Assembly (NCBI GenBank): GCA_028868335.1
Contig: JAGWUU010000043.1
Coordinates: 1-14,497, forward strand
DNA length: 14,497 nucleotides
DNA from: Sphingomonadales bacterium
Lineage (GTDB): Bacteria > Pseudomonadota > Alphaproteobacteria > Sphingomonadales > Sphingomonadaceae
Reading direction: 5' to 3'
The notes beneath the pieces are model-generated. The model did not search any database, was not told the DNA's origin, and saw only the letters and a program-made list of their open reading frames with translations. A program made the position numbers and the translations under genes. This document shows, piece after piece, positions 8,591 to 14,400 of the stretch; position 1 is the first letter of the stretch, and each line of letters begins with the position of its first letter.

Positions 8591-8841
8591 GCCTTGCCTG
8601 CTCGCCTGAGCCCGAAGAAGCGCGGACCCGACCACTGCGCCCCGGTGATATGCCGCGCGATCATCGAGAGCGAGCGCCACGACTTGCCGGCAAAGTCGAA
8701 GCCGTCAGCGGTCACAAGCACGGTGTAGATCGTCCCGTTCCATTCGCGCACCAGGCGGGTGCCGGGCTTCAGCTTGAGCGGCGGCTCCGCCATCGCAGTG
8801 GTCTGATCGGCCGATACGGACTCGAGCTGCCTGCGCACCAC
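8587..8841 (-). CDS. DUF2924 domain protein, N-terminally truncated
   Basis: The open frame from a GTG at 8841 gives 84 aa. It contains the C-terminal DUF2924 core: LKLKPGTRLVREWNGTIYTV, then VTADGFDFAGKSWRSLSMIA, then ITGAQWSGPRFFGLR. Family-like sequence continues upstream without a start up to about 8880 (YERQERKFGGLPLVVRRQLE), so the gene has lost its N-terminal part, which in full members is about another 50-80 aa. Upstream of 8880-8890 the opposite strand becomes Cas1, so the break is there. The stop overlaps the recombinase start (ATGA). DUF2924 genes typically precede serine recombinases in proteobacterial mobile elements; the molecular role is unknown. A truncated product may still be made, but the gene is probably damaged. 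Confidence 0.75.
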   Translation of the reverse strand: MVRRQLESVSADQTTAMAEPPLKLKPGTRLVREWNGTIYTVLVTADGFDFAGKSWRSLSMIARHITGAQWSGPRFFGLRRAGKA

Positions 8842-8868
8842 CAGTGGCAGCCCGCCGAACTTTCGTTC

Positions 8869-8903
8869 CTGCCGCTCGTATCGGCAGCGATCACGCCGCT
8901 GCC
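8869..8903. repeat. Overlapping palindromes at the DUF2924/cas1 junction
   Basis: CTGCCG-(7)-CGGCAG at 8869-8887 overlaps GGCAGCG-(7)-CGCTGCC at 8883-8903. Both are perfect inverted repeats with 7-base centres, and they lie exactly where minus-strand DUF2924 similarity stops and plus-strand Cas1 similarity begins. Serine recombinase sites are imperfect palindromes, so this could be a recombination site or its remnant; coincidence in GC-rich DNA is also possible. Confidence 0.4.
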
Positions 8904-9410
8904 CTCTCGGCCATGGCGGGCCGGGTAGGCTCCGGCGATCCTGACAATCTGGAGGCTCAAGCAGCTCGTGCCTATTGGCATCGGCTGTTCGAAGGCTTCC
9001 GGCGCCATGACGAGGATCGGCGCAATGGCCTGCTCAACTATGGTTATGCTGTCATCCGGGCGGCCCTTGCACGAGCTTGCGCAGCTTCCGGTCTGCTTCC
9101 CGCCTTCGGCATTCATCACCGATCCCGAACCAACCCGTTCAATCTGGTCGATGATCTGCTCGAACCGTTCCGCCCGGTCGTGGATCGCATGGCGCGCACT
9201 CGTGCAACGAGTGAGGAACGCGAAGAGCTGGATGTCGAGGATCGTCGCCACATGGCCGGAATCCTGAGCGAGAATATCTCGATCGGCGAGGAACGCTTGA
9301 CGATGCTGGCCGCGACCGAAGCGGTTGCCGCCAGTCTGGTCAGGGCAATCGATGCCGGCAATGCCGCACTTCTGAGCACGCCAGCCCTGCCGCTGGCGCG
9401 GCGCAGCTGA
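8889..9410 (+). pseudogene. cas1: cas1 3' fragment (catalytic domain), separated from its 5' part
   Basis: 173 codons of a type II Cas1 lacking the N-terminal domain. Visible: AALSAMAGRVGSGDPDNLEA with the catalytic Glu of NLEAQAARAYW, LLNYGYAVIRAALARA, GIHHRSRTNPFNLVDDLLEP with the metal-binding His and the last acidic ligand, and the downstream helices ending LPLARRS. All three catalytic residues are in this fragment. The frame opens at 8844 with a GTG, but that stretch is DUF2924 on the other strand; the first in-frame ATG is at 8913. The missing first ~105 codons are found on the opposite strand at 11142-11456 beside cas9. Together the two pieces give about 278 aa against roughly 300 for the family, so some 20-25 codons are lost or altered at the joint. 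cas2 follows after 26 bases. Alone this fragment should not integrate spacers. Confidence 0.9.
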
Positions 9411-9436
9411 CCATGGAAGCCGAGGAGGCTCGCTTC

Positions 9437-9742
9437 ATGTGGCTGATGGTATTCTTCGACCTGCCGGTGAAGACCAAGCCGCAGCGCGGTCGGGCCAGTC
9501 GATTTCGCCAGTTCCTCAAGAAGGACGGCTACATCATGCTGCAACTTTCGGTTTACGCGCGGGTCTGCCGGGGGCAAGATGCTGTGGATAAACATATCCG
9601 CCGGGTACGTACCAGCCTTCCCGAAGAGGGTAGCGTGAGGACGCTCCAGGTTACAGACAAGCAGTATGGCAGGATGGAATTGATGCTGGGAACAGCGCCA
9701 AAAACCGAACAGATTGGGCCATCCCAGATGGTTCTGCTGTGA
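9437..9742 (+). CDS. cas2: Type II CRISPR-associated Cas2
   Basis: 101 aa from the ATG at 9437, which has a strong GAGGAGG 8 bases upstream; an ATG at 9413 in frame (8 more residues) has no Shine-Dalgarno. The product begins MWLMVFFDLPVKTKPQRGRA and continues SRFRQFLKKDGYIMLQLSVY, the ferredoxin-like Cas2 fold with the FDLP strand and the type II SVYARV strand. The C-terminal part (LQVTDKQYGRMELMLG) also fits type II Cas2. Cas2 dimers bridge two Cas1 dimers in spacer integration. The gene is intact, but its partner Cas1 is split. A long hairpin overlaps its stop codon and precedes the CRISPR array. Confidence 0.93.
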   Translation: MWLMVFFDLPVKTKPQRGRASRFRQFLKKDGYIMLQLSVYARVCRGQDAVDKHIRRVRTSLPEEGSVRTLQVTDKQYGRMELMLGTAPKTEQIGPSQMVLL

Positions 9743-9777
9743 TTTCGGCGGTGATCAAACCGCGGAAATCACAACAG
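9734..9777. repeat. Long stem-loop spanning the cas2 stop codon, next to the array
   Basis: The arms run 9734-9752 and 9759-9777 around loop GATCAA. The stem is 19 positions with two mismatches (C9737 against A9774, and G9747 against G9764). Core arms are TGTGATTTC and GAAATCACA, then GCGGT and ACCGC. No T-tract follows. Only 23 bases lie between the hairpin and the first repeat, so it occupies the place where a leader would be expected. It could protect or end the cas2 transcript, or be a protein site. Confidence 0.65.
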
Positions 9778-9800
9778 TTCCAATCCGTTACTGCAGAGCA

Positions 9801-10233
9801 GTCCTACCATGGGCAAATCGGTAGGGAAACCACGGCGTGAAACCAGCTGCGGTCATCTGCTTGGCAAGTCCTACCATGGGCAAATCGGTAGGGAAACCAC
9901 GGCCGCGGAAGGCTCGCGAGCTATCCCGTTCAAGTCCTACCATGGGCAAATCGGTAGGGAAACCACGGCCGCTGGCTAAACGGCACGACATTACCGAACG
10001 TCCTACCATGGGCAAATCGGTAGGGAAACCACGGCGCCTTCGGGAGTAGGGGCGATAAGAAACGTGTCCTACCATGGGCAAATCGGTAGGGAAACCACGG
10101 CCCAAGTGGCGTGTTGCCGCGAGTATTTTGCGTCCTACCATGGGCAAATCGGTAGGGAAACCACGGCCATGGGGGCCTCTTCTTCATGATTGTCGATGTC
10201 CTACCATGGGCAAATCGGTAGGGAAACCACGGC
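9801..10233. CRISPR. CRISPR array, 7 identical 36-bp repeats and 6 spacers (type II-C)
   Basis: Repeats start at 9801, 9868, 9934, 10000, 10066, 10132 and 10198. Each is 36 bases, begins GTCCTACCATGGGC on the plus strand and ends GGGAAACCACGGC, with no differences seen among the seven. Spacers are 9837-9867 (31 bases), then 9904-9933, 9970-9999, 10036-10065, 10102-10131 and 10168-10197 (30 each). The repeat contains CCTACC and GGTAGG as an inverted pair and a central CCATGG. Length, spacer size and neighbours fit type II-C. The crRNA strand is not certain: the minus strand (beginning GCCGTGGTTTCCC, ending GGTAGGAC) resembles the usual form, in which a weak -10-like sequence sits at the repeat 3' end. 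None of the spacers was seen elsewhere in this window. Confidence 0.98.
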
Positions 10234-10235
10234 TA

Positions 10236-10274
10236 ATCGGCCTGAAAGGCCGAAGAGCGGCCTTTCAGGCCGAT
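10236..10274. repeat. Perfect 17-bp inverted repeat directly after the last CRISPR repeat
   Basis: The left arm ATCGGCCTGAAAGGCCG (10236-10252) and right arm CGGCCTTTCAGGCCGAT (10258-10274) are perfect complements around AAGAG. Each arm is itself palindromic (CGGCCT-GAA-AGGCCG and CGGCCT-TTC-AGGCCG), so the DNA or RNA can form one long or two small hairpins. It lies two bases past the last repeat. A smaller hairpin GCGCG-GAA-CGCGC follows at 10277-10289. No T-tract is present on either strand. It could act as a barrier between the toxin-antitoxin transcript and the array. Confidence 0.8.
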
Positions 10275-10337
10275 CTGCGCGGAACGCGCCGAAAGGGCTG
10301 CCAATGGCTGTCGAAATTCACAACGTCTGCGATGACC

Positions 10338-10583
10338 TCAAATCTTATCCCCAACCGGCGGCACCTCCCGCTTCGCCCTGTCGAGAAACGGCAACATATC
10401 CTCCGGCCGCGCATTGCCCGCGCGCCGCTTGAGAAAATCCGACGCCGTCTCAACCACGCCGATCTTCTGCGCAATCGCCACCGAGATCCACTGGTTGAGC
10501 GATACCCCGTCTTCCTTGGCCAAGCGCGCGGCGGCGGCCTTTACCGAGGCGGGCAGCTTGAGCGGGTAGGATGCCTTGCTCAT
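10338..10583 (-). CDS. Ribbon-helix-helix antitoxin-like protein
   Basis: 81 aa. The first 45 residues (SYPLKLPASVKAAAARLAKE, then DGVSLNQWISVAIAQKIG) have the short strand followed by two helices of the Arc/CopG/HicB-type DNA-binding fold. The charged C-terminal tail would wrap the toxin. The ATG at 10583 overlaps the PIN toxin stop as ATGA and has GAAGGAG 8 bases upstream, so the second gene is well translated. As an antitoxin it should neutralise the adjacent PIN nuclease and repress the shared promoter (known for such pairs; inferred here). Unusually the toxin gene comes first. The module lies inside the inferred inverted segment, just beyond the array. Confidence 0.82.
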   Translation of the reverse strand: MSKASYPLKLPASVKAAAARLAKEDGVSLNQWISVAIAQKIGVVETASDFLKRRAGNARPEDMLPFLDRAKREVPPVGDKI

Positions 10584-11005
10584 GATCGTAGCTCCTTCAA
10601 CAATTCACCGGGCCGCAGAACCCGCAGCCCGAACCTTTCCGCGCCCTTCGCAAAGTCGCGCACATTGTGCGTGACGAGCGCATCGGCGCGGCCATTCACA
10701 GCAGCTTCCAGAACCATTTCATCGTTGGCGTCGCTGAGTTGCGGTCGCCATTGGAAGCTGACCTCGACCGCTTCGCACGCGCCCGCCAGGGCAGCGAGAA
10801 AGCGGTCGATGTCGCGCAACTCCAGGCCGTGGGCGAGCCGCTGCTCGGGCCGTTTCAGCACCGCCTCGTATTCGAGGAACAGGGCTGGCGTGACCAGCGG
10901 CGTGAGCCGACCTTGGGCTGCTTCGCGAAGGACGGCATTGCTGCCGCCGTTCGCGCTGCGCAGGGCCGTGACCACAACGTCGGTATCGAGGACGACTCTT
11001 CGCAT
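10580..11005 (-). CDS. PIN-domain toxin (putative endoribonuclease, COG1569-like)
   Basis: 141 aa. It begins MRRVVLDTDVVVTALRSANG, the first PIN strand with the metal-binding Asp and the conserved V/ALRS of this subfamily. Then come PLVTPALFLEYEAVLKRPE with the conserved Glu, LSDANDEMVLEAAVNG with the D-x-x-D/E acidic centre, and ADALVTHNVRDF with the last acidic residue. All PIN catalytic acids are visible. Such toxins cleave RNA using Mg2+. The ATG at 11005 has no good Shine-Dalgarno and lies right at the predicted transcription start (see promoter), so leaderless translation is possible. Downstream antitoxin overlap is four bases. Confidence 0.87.
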   Translation of the reverse strand: MRRVVLDTDVVVTALRSANGGSNAVLREAAQGRLTPLVTPALFLEYEAVLKRPEQRLAHGLELRDIDRFLAALAGACEAVEVSFQWRPQLSDANDEMVLEAAVNGRADALVTHNVRDFAKGAERFGLRVLRPGELLKELRS

Positions 11006-11012
11006 ATCCTAT

Positions 11013-11041
11013 AAGATATCACTTTGCATGAGATGTTTCAA
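11013..11041 (-). promoter_or_regulatory. Promoter and likely operator of the toxin-antitoxin operon
   Basis: On the minus strand TTGAAA (11041-11036) is followed after exactly 17 bases by TATCTT (11018-11013). The sequence around the -10 contains ATATC-(6)-GATAT on the plus strand (11004-11019), an inverted pair suited to a ribbon-helix-helix dimer. Transcription would start at about 11006-11005, on or next to the toxin ATG. Confidence 0.6.
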
Positions 11042-11059
11042 GAATGACTGGCGCACCGC

Positions 11060-11143
11060 TCAGCCATCCATGGCGTCGATCAGGCCGCTAATAAAATCGG
11101 CGATCTCGAACAGCTGCGTGTCGTCGAAATGGGTGTCCGAGCC
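11060..11143 (-). pseudogene. Orphan 27-codon C-terminal coding fragment of unknown origin
   Basis: In the frame ending at TGA 11062-11060 the minus strand reads a clean stretch that begins GSDTHFDDTQLF and ends ISGLIDAMDG. The frame is closed immediately upstream by TGA at 11146-11144, exactly where Cas1 similarity of the neighbouring fragment ends. Codon choice is strongly coding-like (GAC, CTG, ATC, GCC, GGC). It looks like the tail of a gene whose body was removed by the rearrangement. The family is not recognised. Confidence 0.4.
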
Positions 11144-11456
11144 TCATGGGCAATTGCACCCGCGGTGCGGCGAGGCAATGGGCGACGGCCGCCTGGGCAT
11201 GATGCTGATGGAACGACATCAGCATTCCGGCGGGGTGATGCTTGGCATCCGGCACCACCATGGCAACACCATTTTCGACAAGGGCGCTGAGCAGGGAGCC
11301 GCTGACAGAGACTTGCGGCGTATCGAGAATGATCCAGGCAATGTCCTCGACGGGAAAGGTTAGTGCTTCCCCATCATTTTCAGGATCGACAACAATCTGG
11401 CGGCTGCGATGCGTCAGTCGGGCTGGGTTGGAGATGTGCAGACCACGCCATGCCAT
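11142..11456 (-). pseudogene. cas1: cas1 5' fragment (N-terminal domain), cut at about codon 105
   Basis: Starts with ATG at 11456, overlapping the cas9 3' end by 43 bases, the normal place for cas1 in a cas9-cas1-cas2 operon. The sequence is typical of type II Cas1: MAWRGLHISNPARLTHRSRQ, then FPVEDIAWIILDTPQVSVSG, then SLLSALVENGVAMVVPDAKH and HPAGMLMSFHQHHAQAAVAH. Family similarity fades after about QLPMRL. The frame then runs 17 codons into unrelated DNA and stops at TAG 11090-11088, giving a 122-aa product without any of the catalytic residues. The remaining two thirds of cas1 are on the opposite strand at 8889-9410. Non-functional for integration on its own. Confidence 0.9.
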
Positions 11457-14400
11457 GTGCGGACCTCGGATTTCACCTCGGAACGCGCTCCGAAGCGGTC
11501 CACATTGTACTTCTTTATGGTTAACAATGTCTTTGCGCCGATTCCATCGAGCGAATTACCCAAGTCATCCTTGCGAGACCTTGGATCTTTGTCATTAAAT
11601 AGAGAAATGGCCCCAGTTGACCTGTTGAGGCCTTGGAAATATCCGGCCAACAACTCGCCGGTGGGCTTCGTGACCTCGACGTAATTTCTTGGGTAGAGGC
11701 TGAAATTGAAGACGAAGCTCTCGTCAATCAAAGCCCAGCTTTCCTCATCTTTCGCCTGCACCACCGCCCGCATTGGCGGCATCGGCCAGTCACGCTTGTT
11801 CATCACGTGATGGGGGTAGATCGGCACAAGGTAGAATTCTTCCTTGCCGCGCTTGTTGGGCTTGGCAAACACATCCACCCGGACGATTTCGCCGCGATCA
11901 GCCGTGCCTCCTCGGACTTGAACCGCCGGTTTCCCGTTTGTGCGCAGCCGGACCTTGCGTATCTCGTCTCCGGTGGGCGAACGCGGAAGTTTGTCGGCAG
12001 GGCGCCCATCGGCGATCCACTGCCGGATGGCCTCGATCACATCCTGATTGCGTTCGGGATCCTTGATATCGGCAAGCCGCTTCTCTGAAAGATCGGCGAT
12101 CGACTTGCGTTCATAGACGACCTGCACGCCATCGCGTTCCTTCACCTGCCTGATCGTGGCGGCATGGCCTTCGCCCCGCGCGCGCCTGCGCTCGGGGCGG
12201 GCAACGAAAACGTCGTCGTAAGCGTCTTTCACTTCCCGCCGAAAGCTGGCCGCATCGCCCCATGGCGGATCAACCTGCCGCAACGGGCGCGCCAGGCCCT
12301 TCTGCTCCCATTCCTGGAAGGACTTGGTGAGCCGCTGTACCTCCCACTCGCCAATCGCGGCAACTACTAGAGCGTCAAGCGCATGATGGCGGGCATCGTC
12401 GACGCGCTTGCCGTCCACTTTCTTCAGGGATTCAACGCCCCACGCATGGCGCAGGGCTGCGGTCAGCCCGCCGGGCCGTGTGAATACGCGACGTTCCCCG
12501 TCCTTTTCTTGCCGCTGGCCTTCCGGGAAGAACAACTTCACCGCTTCGGCGAGGAGGCGGCAGGCGTAGCGGGTGTCGTTGAGATTGCGACTGCGGAAGC
12601 GTTCCTCCGCCTCCTTCGCGTTCTTCAGGACATAATTTCGTTTCTTCGCGCCGCGAAAAGCAGAGTTGCCCTCGATCCGGGCGACAAAAGTGTCCCAGCC
12701 CTCTTCGCCTTGCGCTGCCATAATCCATTCAAAGGGCGTCTGGCCTTTTTTTCGCTGGTTCGCCTCAGCCGTGCAAAGGACTTTGTTGGAATAGCTATCA
12801 TCCCCAAACCGCGACCACGGCAAGATGTGGTCCACCTGATGGCTGTTGTCGGTTGCGATGATCGCGGTCGGCGCAATTGCCTTGTCGGTGTAGGGGCAGC
12901 GCCCCACCTGTTCTTTCCACAACCGATAGCGCAACAAGGTGTCGCCGTTCACGTCCTCGATGTTCAGCAGTTGGCGAACTTCATCGCGTTGGCGCTCGCG
13001 TTCCGCAGTATTCTTGTCGACCCCACGCTTGATCTCGTTGCGTTTTTCAAGGCTGTTGCCGACATCGCGGGCCATCTCGATATGCACGGCATCGGGCAGG
13101 CCCCAGCGGTTACGCATGGCCCAGAGCTGTTTCAGTCCCTCGGTTAACGATTTGCGGGCGACGGGATTGGCGATCTCCTTGCCCATGTCCTCCACTAGGC
13201 GGTTGAATGCCTGCTTGTCCGTCACCTGCTCCCGCTTTGACCAGCGCGAGGCGGCATGGTCATAACCCACCGCCTCGCAAGCCTGATCGTAGCGCAAGCC
13301 CCGTTCGAGGTGTGGAACGAGTGAACGGGCGGCCAACGTGGAAATGTGACCCGCGCCCTTGAACCGGGAGAAAGCACCCAGATCGGCGAGAAGCGCGTCA
13401 GCCGCTCCGGCAGTCAAGTTCAGCTTGCGCAGTTCTGTCTCAATCGTGTCGGCAGTTTCGTAGAAGCTGATGACGTGAGCAATCCGGTCCAGCTGTTCCG
13501 GCTGCGCCTGCAATGCAGCCCACAGCGTATCGCCAAGGGCATCGCGCAGCTTTTTGGTCCCATGCATGGCCTCGCCGGTGCGGGCGGCAATGTCCTGCGA
13601 TTCATCGTCGGGCCTGATCGCGGTGAAGCGCTGGTTGTCAGGCAGACCGATCCGCTTGCGCACAGTCTTGACGGTCAGCTTGGCGGTAGCGCCAAGATCG
13701 GCGGCAGCCAGCGCGATTTCCTGGGGTGTGAGCGGACGCTCGCCATCTGGCGTGTTGATCCGCAGGTGGACCAGCTTGGTCAGCAAGCGGAATTTCTCGA
13801 ACGAAGGGGCAAACTTCGCGGCGCGCTTTTCCTTCGATTCGAACTGGCACATGCCGACCAGCTTTTCGCTGTCCTGCATTTCCAATTGGCGAAAGGCGAT
13901 GTTGGTATAGGCCGTTTCCAGTTCCGCCGAGGCACCAACATTGCCCAGGCGGCGCTGGGCCTTGAACAGTTCGCTAACCTCATGAAGCAGATCGTCGCGG
14001 CTCTGGGTGCGATCGAAGAGGCCGTCGCGGTTGCGCTTGCGATCCCGGAAGTCAGCATCACGGCCAAACATTTCCCCAACCGTGCGATAGCGCCCAAGCC
14101 GCTCACGCGTGGCTTCTAACGCCTTGAGCATCTTCTGGTCGTCACCGGCGGTGTTGGCTTCCTTGCCCTTTTGGGCAGACTTGAACCCGCGCCGCTTGGC
14201 GATATGGCCAAGCGCGACGGCAAATTCCGCAGCGGACAGAACCTTGTCGAGGCCGCGTGCGCGCAGTTCCCAGGGATCGAGCCCGGCCCGCTTCAGTGCA
14301 TCCGGTTCCTGCCCAGCCAGAAGCCCGTGCTGCGCGAACAGGCGGCGCACTTCGGCCATGCGCTGCGCGCGACGGCGGATTACGCGGCGTAGCAGGCGGT

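Noticed and set aside
8769..9251. 160-codon minus-strand frame across the cas1/DUF2924 junction
   Set aside because: It is antisense to the clearly recognisable Cas1 catalytic part, matches no family, and is out of frame with DUF2924.
9413..9415. Upstream ATG as the cas2 start
   Set aside because: No Shine-Dalgarno, while the ATG at 9437 has GAGGAGG at 8-base spacing and gives the normal type II Cas2 N-terminus.
9788..10187. Open frames with repeated FPTDLPMVG / WFPYRFAHGRT-type peptides
   Set aside because: They are translations of the CRISPR repeats and spacers; the repeated peptide arises only from the 36-bp repeat.
11020..11142. Missing N-terminal part of DUF2924 on the plus strand before the 11.14 kb breakpoint
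   Set aside because: A simple two-break inversion would place it there, but the open plus-strand frame (ending GDLEQLRVVEMG) does not resemble DUF2924.
12383..13147. 254-codon plus-strand frame, and another at 13346-14119
   Set aside because: Both are antisense to cas9 HNH and REC coding sequence; no family resemblance.
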